Assembly (NCBI RefSeq): GCF_024195295.1
Contig: NZ_JAMFTH010000003.1
Location: 7,501-71,500, forward strand
Source: Gilvimarinus xylanilyticus
Lineage (GTDB): Bacteria; Pseudomonadota; Gammaproteobacteria; Pseudomonadales; Cellvibrionaceae
Direction: 5' to 3'
Length of the DNA: 64,000 nt
Each line of letters begins with the position of its first letter. The first letter of the stretch is position 1. Below, in pieces: positions 46,527 through 55,679 of the stretch. The notes beneath the pieces were generated by a model. The model worked only from the letters and a program-made list of their open reading frames with translations, was not told where the DNA came from and did no database searches. The translations under genes and the position numbers were made by a program.

Positions 46527-47525
46527 ATGAGCGACAGCCCTAACGACATTCAGCCCCACGCCTATCAGGCCCTGACCCCCGACCTGGTCATGGATGCCGT
46601 GGAAAGCTTGGATTACTGGTGCGATGCGCGGGTATTTGCTCTCAACAGTTACGAAAATCGCGTCTACCAAGTGGGCATTGAAGGGCAAAGCCCGCTGATT
46701 GCAAAGTTTTACCGCCCCGAGCGCTGGAGCGATGCGCAGATACTGGAAGAGCACCAATTCTCGCAGCAGCTGTTTGATCTGGGGGTTTCGGTAGTACCAC
46801 CCTTGGCGCAAAACGGGCGCACGCTGTTTGAGTATCAGGGGTTTCGCTTTACGCTCTACCCGCGCCAGGGCGGCCACGCCCCCACCCTGGATAACTTTGA
46901 CCATTTGCTGAGTCTGGGCCGCGCGCTGGGGCGGATTCACGCCCTGGGCAAATCCAAACCCTTTACCCACCGGCCCGAACTGAACACCGAGACTTTTGCG
47001 GTAAACAGTTACGACTTTCTGCGCGCCAATGCGTTTATTCCCGACTCCTTGCGCGCCGCCTACGACAGCCTGGGACAGGACTTAATTAGCCGCTGCCGGG
47101 AAATCCTGGAGCAAGTACCCTACCAGCGCATCCGCCTGCACGGCGACTGTCACCCGGGTAACATTCTCTGGCGCGACGATGTGCCGCATTTTGTGGACTT
47201 TGACGACGCCCGCTCGGGCCCCGCGATTCAGGATTTGTGGATGCTGCTGTCGGGCGATCGCGCCCAGCAAACCGCGCAGATTTCGGAAATCCTGGAAGGC
47301 TACCGGGAGTTCTGTGACTTTAACCCCGCCGAGCTGCTGTTAATTGAGGCCCTGCGAACCCTGCGCATTATGCATTACGCCGGCTGGCTGGCGAAGCGCT
47401 GGTCCGACCCAGCCTTTCCCCACAGCTTTCCCTGGTTTAATACCGAACGCTACTGGGCCGAGCATATTCTGGAGTTGCGCGAGCAATTGGCGGCTTTGAA
47501 CGAGCCGGCGCTGGAAGTTTATTAG
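46527..47525 (+). CDS. srkA: Stress response kinase A (RdoA/YihE family)
   Basis: 332 residues. Eukaryotic-like Ser/Thr kinase fold that in E. coli protects against envelope and MazF-type stress. The catalytic loop HGDCHPGNILW and the metal motif VDFDDARSGP are intact (near 205-240), with an N-lobe containing ALNSYENRVYQVG and LIAKFYRPERW. Follows comF by 43 bases on the same strand. Confidence 0.93.
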   Translation: MSDSPNDIQPHAYQALTPDLVMDAVESLDYWCDARVFALNSYENRVYQVGIEGQSPLIAKFYRPERWSDAQILEEHQFSQQLFDLGVSVVPPLAQNGRTLFEYQGFRFTLYPRQGGHAPTLDNFDHLLSLGRALGRIHALGKSKPFTHRPELNTETFAVNSYDFLRANAFIPDSLRAAYDSLGQDLISRCREILEQVPYQRIRLHGDCHPGNILWRDDVPHFVDFDDARSGPAIQDLWMLLSGDRAQQTAQISEILEGYREFCDFNPAELLLIEALRTLRIMHYAGWLAKRWSDPAFPHSFPWFNTERYWAEHILELREQLAALNEPALEVY

Positions 47526-47586
47526 CCGGGCTCTGGAAATCTGAAACCTAAGCCTCATAATGGCATAAGCATTTAAAGGAGCCACT

Positions 47587-48387
47587 ATGACTATTCAGCA
47601 AGCCGCTGCCAGCGCCGACCCGGTATGGGAACAAATTCGCCTGAGCGCCACCGAGCAGGCGGCTAAAGAGCCTATGCTGGCAAGCTTTTTATACGCCACC
47701 ATTCTCAATCACACTAGCCTGGAAGATGCCCTCAGCTTTCATCTGGCCAACAAACTCGAAAGCCCCGCGCTACCGGCCATTTCGGTGCGCGAGGTGATCG
47801 ACGAAGCCCTGGCCGACGACCCGGCCATAGGCACTGCCATGCGCGCGGACATTCAGGCGATTAACGAGCGCGACTCAGCCTGCTGCTCGCTGACCACCCC
47901 GTTTTTATTTTTTAAAGGCTTTCACGCCCTGCAGGCCTACCGCATCGCCCACTGGCTTTGGGGCAAAGAACGCCGCGCCATGGCGCTGTTTCTGCAAAAC
48001 CGTATATCGGTGGTTTTCTCCGTGGACATCCACCCGGCCGCCCGCATCGGCCGGGGCATTATGCTCGACCACGGCACCGGTATCGTTATTGGCGAAACCG
48101 CGGTAGTGGAAGATGAAGTGTCGATTATGCAAGCGGTCACCTTAGGCGGCACCGGCAAGGAGAGCGGCGACCGCCACCCCAAAGTGCGCAGCGGCGTGCT
48201 GATCAGCGCCGGCGCCAAGATTTTGGGCAACATTGAAATCGGCCACTGCGCCAAAGTAGGCGCAGGCAGCGTCGTGCTTAAAAGTGTGCCCCCGCGTACC
48301 ACCGTCGCCGGCGTCCCCGCCAAGATAGTGGGCAGTGCCGATTGCGCCCACCCCTCGCGGGCGATGAATCACACCATTGGGGAGTGA
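47587..48387 (+). CDS. cysE: Serine O-acetyltransferase
   Basis: 266 residues, the CysE length. First committed step of cysteine synthesis, feedback-inhibited by cysteine in the family. The N-terminal helical region (WEQIRLSATEQAAKEPMLAS) is followed by a left-handed beta-helix of hexapeptide repeats with DIHPAARIGRGIMLDHGTG and AVTLGGTGK. A ribosome site (AAAGGAG) precedes the ATG. Confidence 0.96.
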   Translation: MTIQQAAASADPVWEQIRLSATEQAAKEPMLASFLYATILNHTSLEDALSFHLANKLESPALPAISVREVIDEALADDPAIGTAMRADIQAINERDSACCSLTTPFLFFKGFHALQAYRIAHWLWGKERRAMALFLQNRISVVFSVDIHPAARIGRGIMLDHGTGIVIGETAVVEDEVSIMQAVTLGGTGKESGDRHPKVRSGVLISAGAKILGNIEIGHCAKVGAGSVVLKSVPPRTTVAGVPAKIVGSADCAHPSRAMNHTIGE

Positions 48388-48461
48388 GCGACAAACTCCC
48401 CAACCGGCTCGCCCTCGTGTATATTTGGCAACAATTTCACCAATAAAATAATGGAGCCGCC

Positions 48462-49277
48462 ATGTCGCCACTCAAACCTCTCGCCCTTGCTCTCGCCCTT
48501 AGTCCCGTCGCCGCTCTTGCTGCCCCAGCCGAGAGCGATTGGCAAGCCCTGTTTAACGGCGAGGATTTAGACAATTGGGCGATTAAAATTCGCCACTCGG
48601 AGTTGGGTGAAAATACCCACAACACTTTCCGCGCCGAAGACGGTTTGCTAAAGGTGCGCTACGACCAATACCCGGATTTTAACGACGATTTCGGCCATAT
48701 TTTTTATAAAGTACGGCCCTTTTCCTACTATCGGCTGCAAGTGGAGTACCGCTTTACCGGACCCCAGGTGGATGGCGGGCCCGAGTGGGCCTGGCGCAAT
48801 AACGGCATTATGTACCACGCCCAGGCGCCCGAAACCATGGCGCTAGGGCAAGACTTTCCGCTCAGTATCGAGTACCAACTACTGGGCGGTAAGGACTCGG
48901 GCGAGCGCAGTACCGCCAACCTGTGTACACCCGGCACGCATGTGGTGATGGCGCCGGTACTGCGCAAAGACCACTGCATCAACTCCAGCAGTAACACCTA
49001 CCCGGGCGACCAATGGGTCACGGTAGAGCTGGAAGTACACGGCCGCGAATTGGCGGTGCACAAGGTCAACGGCGAAGAGGTGATGCGCTATACGGACTTG
49101 CAAAAAGACGATGGTACCGCGCTAGAGGGGGGGTATATTGCCCTGCAGGCGGAGTCGGCCCCCATTGATTTTCGCAGCGTTAAGCTACTGAACCTGGAAG
49201 GCTGTATGGACACGGACGCCAGCAACTACAAAGACTATTTGGTAAAACACAGCGCCGAGGCCTGTGATTACGAGTAA
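48462..49277 (+). CDS. Secreted DUF1080 protein (putative 3-keto-glycoside hydrolase)
   Basis: 271 residues with a signal peptide (cleavage after ALAA, about residue 21). The DUF1080 jelly-roll (about 25-245) starts DWQALFNGEDLDNW and includes YKVRPFSYYRLQVEYRF and GGPEWAWRNNGIMYHAQAP. DUF1080 proteins include periplasmic enzymes that split 3-keto-glycosides. The C-terminal ~25 residues (GCMDTDASNYKDYL, ending ACDYE) look like the thrombospondin-type-3-like GCMD/ASNY calcium tail seen in marine bacteria. Stands 430 bases from a giant haem protein gene on the opposite strand. Confidence 0.85.
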   Translation: MSPLKPLALALALSPVAALAAPAESDWQALFNGEDLDNWAIKIRHSELGENTHNTFRAEDGLLKVRYDQYPDFNDDFGHIFYKVRPFSYYRLQVEYRFTGPQVDGGPEWAWRNNGIMYHAQAPETMALGQDFPLSIEYQLLGGKDSGERSTANLCTPGTHVVMAPVLRKDHCINSSSNTYPGDQWVTVELEVHGRELAVHKVNGEEVMRYTDLQKDDGTALEGGYIALQAESAPIDFRSVKLLNLEGCMDTDASNYKDYLVKHSAEACDYE

Positions 49278-49302
49278 TTCCCGCCTCAAGTAAGTAGCAA
49301 CC

Positions 49303-49332
49303 AAGCCCTCGCCGCTCGGCGGGGGCTTTTTC
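49303..49332 (+). terminator. Terminator after the DUF1080 gene
   Basis: AAGCCCTCGCCG-CTC-GGCGGGGGCTTTTT: GC-rich stem with one wobble followed by a T-run, 25 bases after the stop codon. Confidence 0.85.
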
Positions 49333-49365
49333 GTGGTGGATAGGCCCCTGCCCCATAAGACATAG

Positions 49366-49631
49366 GGAGCCTCTGATCAAGTCCCCAGCGGTCTCTGCGC
49401 GAGTCAAAACGTTCACTCCGCAAGGCGCGCTTCGCAGGCAATGGCCATAGTCCTTGGCAAGAAGTGCAACACAGCGGATGAACGTTTTGGCCGCGCCCTT
49501 CGGGGCTTACAGAGCTTTCCGATCTCTGTGTTAGCTCACCTCACCGGGCCGTCAGCCCGCTTTCAGTTCGCCGCCTTGATCTCGAAAAGCTCTGTAAGCC
49601 AGAGGCCACTGGGGACTTGATCAGAGGCTCC
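49366..49631. repeat. MITE-like element with nested inverted repeats
   Basis: The outer arms 49366-49388 and 49609-49631 are perfect 23-base inverted repeats (GGAGCCTCTGATCAAGTCCC and three more), extending with mismatches inward. Inside are two further inverted repeats: AAAACGTTCACTCCGC (49406-49421) with GCGGATGAACGTTTT (49474-49488), and GCTTACAGAGCTTTCC (49505-49520) with GAAAAGCTCTGTAAGC (49584-49599). The whole could fold as a three-way junction. No transposase is encoded, so it resembles a non-autonomous element or REP-like cluster. Confidence 0.7.
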
Positions 49632-49644
49632 GCGGAGCCCATAC

Positions 49645-49673
49645 AAAAATACCGGCACGAGGCCGGTATTTTT
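49645..49673 (-). terminator. Terminator of the giant haem protein gene
   Basis: AAAAATACCGGC-ACGAG-GCCGGTATTTTT, a perfect 12-bp stem with T-run on both strands; 38 bases after the minus-strand stop at 49711. Confidence 0.9.
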
Positions 49674-49710
49674 GCTTGGGCGGCGCTAAGGCCGCCCCGC
49701 GCAGCGGGCT

Positions 49711-52700
49711 TTAGTGTGAAACCGCCTTACTTTGGCCGCGCTGCAGGTGCAAATACTCCACCAGATCGCGCAGCTGACCTTTATCCAGCATCAGCCCCAT
49801 GGGTGGCATACCCGAGGGGGAATAAGTCTGCTCGGCGATATCCCCGAGCGCAATCGTGTGCTCGGTGCCGTCGCTGGCCTGGACGGTAATGCTGTCCTCG
49901 GCCTCGGCGGCAAACAGCCCCTCAACCACGGTACCGTCTTGCAAGGTTACGGTAGTATTGCCAAACCCGGGGGCGATACGAACGCCGGGCGCCACCATGG
50001 CTTCCAGCAATTGCTCGCGGGTCAAACGGCTGCCAATGTCGGTCAGCTCGGGGCCCACATGGCTGCCGCGAGGGCCGATCACATGGCAGCGCACACACTG
50101 GGCGGTACTGCTGTAACTGAAAATGGCAAAACCCGATTCGGCATCGCCGCCTTTTAACGCCTCAGCGTATTTCTCCAGCGGATTGGTTTGATCTTTAGCC
50201 GCCTCGTAGGCAGCCAGCTTTTGCGTCAGCCCGTCGCTGCCGGCCGCTTCGGCGGCGTTAACCAGCTCCAGCTGCACTTCGGGCACAACCTCACCGGCGA
50301 TCAGCTTGTCCATCTGTTGTGACAGTACGCTATACGCTTCGGGAGCCTTGATATTGGCCAGCGACTGATAGGCCGCCTGCTGCTCACCCACGGTGCCCTC
50401 AGCGAGCAAAATGGTGTGCATATCCACTTTGGTTTCCACCGGAATATCCAAATCGGGAACAATGGCCAAGGCACTCATACGCACACTTTCGTCCTGATCT
50501 TTGAGCGCGTCATACACCACTTTTTGCATATCGGCATAACCCAACTTGTGCAGATTATTGAGCGCGGTTAGACGCACCTCGGCGGCGCTGTCGTTGTGCA
50601 CCGAGTTCACTAAGCGCTCGGAAGCATCGGCAAAGGCCAGGTTGCCCAGGGCGTTAACCGCAGCCTCGCGCACGACAGAAGAGTCATCGGCGAGCAGCGC
50701 AGGATAGACATCCGCCAGCACCTCGCGCGCCACGGCGGCATTGCCGGTACGCTCACCACGGTAGCGACCACTCACACGGTCAAACACCGAAGGGCTTTCC
50801 CAATAGGTGAGCGCCTCTAACGCTTCGGCGCGCAGCGCGGCAGCGGCGCCGGCATCGGCGGCATAGTCGGCCAGGCGCTGAGCCGCCGCTTTATCGGCGA
50901 CAAAGGCATTGGCGTTAATCGCGCGGCGCAGTAACTCTTCGTTTGTAAACGGCGTTGCACCCAGCAGCTCGGCCAGTCTCGGCAGGGCCCCTTCAACAAA
51001 CAAATCGTCGTTGATCACGCGCGCGGCGCTGGTAACCACGAACTGGCTTTGATCGTCCAGGAAGTCCGCCAGGGCATCGCTTTGTAAACGGCCCAAAGCC
51101 ACCACAGCGGCAATACGCACCGCCTCGGACTCGTGTTCGGCGAGGGCCGCCAATGCTTGCTCATCGCCAATACGGGCCAGAGCAACCGCACCGCCCTGGC
51201 GCAGATAAACGTCCGCGTCGTTATTGGCCTCAAGCATGGCAATGATTGGCTGCGTCGCCTGCTCGGCACCGATCCGGCCGAGCGCCTGGGTGGCGAAGAA
51301 ACGCACCCGGGCATTGTCGTGCTCCAAGTTACTTAACAGCGCATCGGTCGCCGCCGCGTACTCCGCGTCGCCGATCACCTTGGCAATCTGTGCACGAACT
51401 TCTGGGTCACTATCGTCGCGCAGGTAGCTCAGCAGAGGCTCAGCGGCAGCCGCCTCCTGGCGCGCGAACTGACCGATACCCCAAATGGCGTGAATGCGCG
51501 CCAATTGAGCGTCGGCATCCAACACCCCCACCAACGGCGCTGCGTCGCCGCGCGAGACCAGCTCAAACTGGGCCCGCTGACGCACACGCATATCGTCGTG
51601 GGCCAAGAGTGCGACCAGCGATTCAGCATCGCGCTCGCTTAAGTTTTCCTGTAACAGCGCCTTGGTCTCGGCGCGCTGTTCCGCATCGGCCTCGGCCGGG
51701 GTATCCAGCTTCCAGATACGGCCCTTGCCATTGCGGTGCCACCCCTCGATCCAGTCGCTAGTATAAAGAGCGCCGTCGGGGCCCATATCCAGGCCGGTGG
51801 CTTGAATACCGCGCATCATTTGTTGATCGGTATCCAGGGTAAAGCCCGCCCCCTCGGGTTTGAGGGTAAAGGCATTAACGCCAGAGCGCGGCCCATTGCC
51901 GGTGTATTCGACGATAAAGAAGTGGTCTTTCCAGCGCTCGCTCAAACCCGTGCCCGGATGGTAGACCATGCCAGTAGGCCCGGCGTGGTATGGAGCCACC
52001 GGTGGCAAAATGTGCGCCGCTTGGGATTCAAAGCGCGGCTTGTAGAACTCCTCGTCCATCCACACTTTGTAGTTGTTATTTTTGGGGTCTGTGTATTTGC
52101 CGAACTGCCAGTTGCTGCGCCAGCCGCTGTCCGAACCATCCACCAGATAAACCACACGTTCAAACTCGCCCGGATGGTCGCCGTCATTATCTACGCTGAC
52201 CAGATTGCCGTATTTATCGAACACAAATTCGTGAGTGTTGCGCACCCCGTGGGCAAACACTTCAAAGTTACTGCCATCCAACTCGCTGCGCACCACCACA
52301 CCGCGATTGGGGTAGGCGTGCTGGTTACCGTCGTTGTCGGTGATATTGGCGCCAATGTCGCCGATACCGTAGTAGATTCGGCCATCGGGCCCCAAAGTGA
52401 CCCCTGACATCCCGTGGCCACTAAAGCCGATATGTACGCCAAAGCCGTCGGCCAGCTGCTGCTTATCATCAGCGATGCCATCGCCATCGGCGTCTTTTAC
52501 CCGCCAGGCGTGAGGCGCCACTGCCAAAAACAGCTCGTTCAATTCATTGTGATAGTAAATGCCGCCCAGCACATCGGTGACTTCGGTATTAAAATCTTCC
52601 AAAAAGGTCTGGGCGCGATCAGCGCGGCCATCGCCGCTGGTATCGGACACTTGCAGCACTTCTTCTTTGACCACTGCCAGGTCTTGCCAGTCGTGTACCC

Positions 52701-53220
52701 CGTCTTTATTGCGGTCGGGAATATCATCGGCGGTCAGGTTTTTATCGGCGCTGAAATAATCTTTAAGAAACGCGCGACGATCTTCAACGTCTTGCATCGC
52801 CTGGGCCGGCGTCAGCCAGTGCGGGTAGGGACGAATATCAAACTCTGAGTTATTGCTGCGATGGGTAATGGCCACCCAGGCGTTACCGTCGTAGTCCATG
52901 CTCAGGGCCACCGGGTCGGCGAGCAGCTTCTCCGAGGCCCAGAGCTCCATCTGCAAGCCGTCGGCGAGCTCCATATTGGTTTGCGACTCGATGCTCTGGG
53001 CGCGGGTGCTGGCGGCGGCATCGGTGATCTCCACAATACGTTCTGGCGCCAGGGGCGAACCTTTGTCGGTTTGATTAGCCGGGGCTGGTGCGGGGTCTTT
53101 GCCGGCCGTTTCCGAGGTTTGCTCCGGTGGCGAGCAGGCCGTCAGGGCGACTGCCAGGGCCAGGATAGAAAGACGAAGTGAGCGGGGCAGCAATAAAGCG
53201 CCTGAAATTTGGTTGGACAT
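49711..53220 (-). CDS. Giant membrane-anchored dehydrogenase-like protein with HEAT repeats and cytochrome c domain
   Basis: About 1169 residues, the PVC-type haem-binding architecture. Lipoprotein signal (lipobox LTAC near residue 29), then a sorbosone/glucose-dehydrogenase-like beta-propeller (about 80-520; DGLQMELWASEKLLADPVAL, GRIYYGIGDIG, ALYTSDWIEGW), HEAT-like repeats (about 545-1010) and a C-terminal cytochrome c with CVRCH near residue 1042 and a distal methionine in PPMGLMLDK. It should oxidise a sugar-type substrate in the periplasm and pass electrons to the respiratory chain; the substrate is unknown. Three clustered starts (GTG 53229, ATG 53226, ATG 53220); the last is given. Confidence 0.87.
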   Translation of the reverse strand: MSNQISGALLLPRSLRLSILALAVALTACSPPEQTSETAGKDPAPAPANQTDKGSPLAPERIVEITDAAASTRAQSIESQTNMELADGLQMELWASEKLLADPVALSMDYDGNAWVAITHRSNNSEFDIRPYPHWLTPAQAMQDVEDRRAFLKDYFSADKNLTADDIPDRNKDGVHDWQDLAVVKEEVLQVSDTSGDGRADRAQTFLEDFNTEVTDVLGGIYYHNELNELFLAVAPHAWRVKDADGDGIADDKQQLADGFGVHIGFSGHGMSGVTLGPDGRIYYGIGDIGANITDNDGNQHAYPNRGVVVRSELDGSNFEVFAHGVRNTHEFVFDKYGNLVSVDNDGDHPGEFERVVYLVDGSDSGWRSNWQFGKYTDPKNNNYKVWMDEEFYKPRFESQAAHILPPVAPYHAGPTGMVYHPGTGLSERWKDHFFIVEYTGNGPRSGVNAFTLKPEGAGFTLDTDQQMMRGIQATGLDMGPDGALYTSDWIEGWHRNGKGRIWKLDTPAEADAEQRAETKALLQENLSERDAESLVALLAHDDMRVRQRAQFELVSRGDAAPLVGVLDADAQLARIHAIWGIGQFARQEAAAAEPLLSYLRDDSDPEVRAQIAKVIGDAEYAAATDALLSNLEHDNARVRFFATQALGRIGAEQATQPIIAMLEANNDADVYLRQGGAVALARIGDEQALAALAEHESEAVRIAAVVALGRLQSDALADFLDDQSQFVVTSAARVINDDLFVEGALPRLAELLGATPFTNEELLRRAINANAFVADKAAAQRLADYAADAGAAAALRAEALEALTYWESPSVFDRVSGRYRGERTGNAAVAREVLADVYPALLADDSSVVREAAVNALGNLAFADASERLVNSVHNDSAAEVRLTALNNLHKLGYADMQKVVYDALKDQDESVRMSALAIVPDLDIPVETKVDMHTILLAEGTVGEQQAAYQSLANIKAPEAYSVLSQQMDKLIAGEVVPEVQLELVNAAEAAGSDGLTQKLAAYEAAKDQTNPLEKYAEALKGGDAESGFAIFSYSSTAQCVRCHVIGPRGSHVGPELTDIGSRLTREQLLEAMVAPGVRIAPGFGNTTVTLQDGTVVEGLFAAEAEDSITVQASDGTEHTIALGDIAEQTYSPSGMPPMGLMLDKGQLRDLVEYLHLQRGQSKAVSH

Positions 53221-53548
53221 AATCATCACAGTTATCGTTATGAGTATCGGTTACAGCACGTCATTCGTGCCTGAACGGGTAAAATTAGAGCTACGAACAG
53301 ATTATAAGCCCGCGCCATAAAGGCACAAGTTAAGTAGTGTTTGCAGACCTTTAAGAGGTTCCTCCGCGCCTCATGTTGGACACAGTGCACGCCCTATAGC
53401 CCCAAAACAAAGCACCTTGCTTTCCCCCAAGCCCGCTCCAGCGACCATATGGCGCCTAAATGGTGAAATAGTCAGCTTGGCGAACATTTTGCAGACACCC
53501 TGTCTCTGGGGGAGACCCCTTTCAATCTAACGGGACAGGTAGCAGTTT
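53221..53548. other. Gap between divergent genes, nothing recognised
   Basis: This stretch must hold the promoters of the haem protein gene (minus) and the small YRGQ protein gene (plus), but no confident box, repeat, RNA or coding region is visible. Confidence 0.5.
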
Positions 53549-53896
53549 ATGCAGTACAGCAAACCCATGATTGACCTGGTGCTCGAGTTGCGTCGCCGAG
53601 CCCCCTCTGAACTTAAGCCTGGCATTAAGTTGGCCAACCCCGATTTATTCTACGAGCTGGCGGATTATTATCACCAAACCCGCGACGCGGTGACCCGGGC
53701 GCTGATCAAAGAGCTGTTTCAACTCGCCGCTGGCGATTGGCCCGCGCGCCTGGAAAAACCCGAAGAAAAGGTCGCTCAGCAAGTGAAGGTTTATCGCGGC
53801 CAAGTGAGCCTGAGCGAGTCTCGCAAACCGGCACAAGAACCCCAGCCCAGCGATCGCCCCCACCGCGTCTATCGCGGCCAGGTGGTCTACCGCTAA
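53549..53896 (+). CDS. Small protein with repeated VYRGQV motif (DUF4278-like), function unknown
   Basis: 115 residues. The N-terminal ~70 residues are predicted helical (MIDLVLELRRRAPSELKPGI; YYHQTRDAVTRALIKELFQL). The C-terminal part carries the motif twice: KVYRGQVSLSE (about 80) and RVYRGQVVYR (the C-terminus), separated by a disordered, charged linker. The motif resembles DUF4278. No signal peptide or membrane helix. Convergent with the TIM-barrel gene (10 bases between the stops). Codon use and the in-frame ribosome site (GGGACAGGTAGC) look genuine. Confidence 0.65.
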   Translation: MQYSKPMIDLVLELRRRAPSELKPGIKLANPDLFYELADYYHQTRDAVTRALIKELFQLAAGDWPARLEKPEEKVAQQVKVYRGQVSLSESRKPAQEPQPSDRPHRVYRGQVVYR

Positions 53897-53906
53897 GGCT
53901 GACGCC

Positions 53907-54857
53907 TCAAGCGAGCTCTTTTCGCACCCGCTCAAGCAAACGCTTGGTCGCGAGAATGCCCTGGTCGGCGGGCAGCTCGCTACCCTCGTACTCGATGCCC
54001 ACATAGCCGTTGTAACCCGCGTTTTTAATAATTTCAAACAGTCGGCGATAATCCATATCCGGCTCATTGCCCTGCTCATCAAAACGAAAGGTTTTCGCAC
54101 TCACCGCGCCTGCATAGGGCATTAAGTCGGCCACGCCCTGGTAGATATCATACTGTTTGATGCACGGCGAATCCCACAAGCCACCGTCCGCGCGCTGATA
54201 GCAAAAGTTGCCAAAATCCGGCATCGAACCGCAGTAGGGCGAATCGGCCTCTTTTAAAACCTCGGCAAGCTTGGCGCCGTGAGAAGAATAACCACCGTGA
54301 TTTTCCACCAGTATCTTAATCCCCAAAGGCTCGGAGAACGCGGCCAGTTCAACCAGGCTGGCCACCGAAGCATTGTGCCAGTCTTCGGCGCTGCCGGCGC
54401 CGTGTAAGTTAACCCGAATACTGTGACAGCCGATGGTGTTGGCCGCCTCTATCCAGGGGTAATGATTCTCTACGGCCTGCTTACGGCGCCCTTCGTCGGC
54501 AGTAGACAGGTCGCCCTCGCCATCAATCATAATCAGCAGGTTGCGGACATTGTGATCGTCCGCGCGCCGTTTTAACTCCCGCAAAAAAGTTTGATCCTGC
54601 GCCTTGTCCATAAAGAATTGATTCACATACTCCACCGCGCCAATATCGAAATTGGTGCGTGCCACCGAGGGAAAATCCAGGGTGCTGAGCGACTGATCAA
54701 AAAAAGCCTTGTGCAGTGACCACTGCGCCAGTGAGATATCAAAATAAAACGCGTCGCTTTGCGCTCGGGTTAAGCCGGGAAAGGCCCCACAAACAGAAGT
54801 CGCCGCGAGTGCGTGCAAAAAAGAGCGTCGGGAGAGAGAAGCCATAGAAAACCTCAA
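53907..54857 (-). CDS. Tat-exported sugar isomerase/epimerase-like TIM barrel
   Basis: 316 residues. A twin-arginine signal peptide (SRRSFLHALAATSVCG) shows export of the folded protein to the periplasm. The rest is an AP-endonuclease-2/xylose-isomerase-like TIM barrel as in hydroxypyruvate isomerase and sugar phosphate epimerases, with conserved metal-site glutamate/histidine segments (ILVENHGGYSSHG; GSMPDFGNF; YVGIEYEGSEL). ATG at 54857 or, four codons on, 54845. Together with the DUF1080 protein and the haem dehydrogenase it fits keto-sugar processing. Confidence 0.87.
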   Translation of the reverse strand: MRFSMASLSRRSFLHALAATSVCGAFPGLTRAQSDAFYFDISLAQWSLHKAFFDQSLSTLDFPSVARTNFDIGAVEYVNQFFMDKAQDQTFLRELKRRADDHNVRNLLIMIDGEGDLSTADEGRRKQAVENHYPWIEAANTIGCHSIRVNLHGAGSAEDWHNASVASLVELAAFSEPLGIKILVENHGGYSSHGAKLAEVLKEADSPYCGSMPDFGNFCYQRADGGLWDSPCIKQYDIYQGVADLMPYAGAVSAKTFRFDEQGNEPDMDYRRLFEIIKNAGYNGYVGIEYEGSELPADQGILATKRLLERVRKELA

Positions 54858-54911
54858 CGAGGATGTCGTCTTGTTATTGGATGGAGGGCTATTCTAGCGA
54901 CAAAGCCAAAC

Positions 54912-55472
54912 TCAGTGCCAGGCGCGGTTTTCCGAAAACTGCGGGCGCAGGAACTCCATCTGATCACCGCGAATTCGATCGGAGTTAATCAGCGCAAGAT
55001 ACTCGGCGATATTGGGGCGAAACGGCAGAGCCAAAAGCTCCATATCGATATCTTGTAACAGATGATTGCTTTTGCGTTGATTGCAGCGCTTGCAGGCGGT
55101 GACCACATTTTGCCACACATCCCGACCGCCGCGACTGACCGGGTGCACATGGTCGCGGGACAACTGAGCGGTAATAAATTTTTTGCCGCAGTAAAGGCAC
55201 AAATGGTCGTCTCGGGCAAACAGAGCGCGGTTGGTAAGCGGGGGGATAAGACGGTAGCGGGCGATTCGACTGCCGCCACAGGCGATAATGGCGGGAAGGG
55301 TTATCTGCGAGCGCACGCTGCTACATCGGGCGTAACCGCCCACCACTTTGCGCACCGAGCCGCCCAGGCTCCAAACCACCAAATCCCTGGCATAAAGACA
55401 GACGGCGTCCTGCCAGGGTAACCACTCAATAGGCTGCCCGGCGATATTGAGCCGCAGTATCCTCTCTTCCAT
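54912..55472 (-). CDS. HNH endonuclease family protein
   Basis: 186 residues from the ATG at 55472 (MEERILRLNIAGQPIEWLPW); 33 more upstream codons are open but unlike the family. The C-terminal half has a zinc-supported HNH motif: CLYCGKKF, SRDHVHPVSRGGRD, NVVTACKRCNQRKSN. This is the common chromosomal HNH protein of Pseudomonas/Cellvibrio-type bacteria, not part of a recognisable mobile or restriction system. Role unknown. Confidence 0.88.
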   Translation of the reverse strand: MEERILRLNIAGQPIEWLPWQDAVCLYARDLVVWSLGGSVRKVVGGYARCSSVRSQITLPAIIACGGSRIARYRLIPPLTNRALFARDDHLCLYCGKKFITAQLSRDHVHPVSRGGRDVWQNVVTACKRCNQRKSNHLLQDIDMELLALPFRPNIAEYLALINSDRIRGDQMEFLRPQFSENRAWH

Positions 55473-55679
55473 CGACACCTCCCGTAGTGACAGGCTCGGG
55501 GCACCTCTATTCGTACAGGTGGCCCAACCTATTACTGGTAAAGCGTGGCATCGCTCGGGATTGTCAACCAAGCCCTCAATGCGATGATCGTCGGAGCGAC
55601 AAATGTTTCGATTTGTCCCTACTTTGTCGGTTAACTGTGACGATAATATGTCAAATGTACCGCTTTTTACGCACCTCGC

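Larger units (their letters stand above)
49278..49710. other. Non-coding gap with terminators and a MITE-like palindromic element
   Basis: Contains the DUF1080 gene's terminator (49303-49332), a long nested palindrome (49366-49631) and a terminator for the opposite-strand haem protein gene (49645-49673). No protein gene is supported here. Confidence 0.75.
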
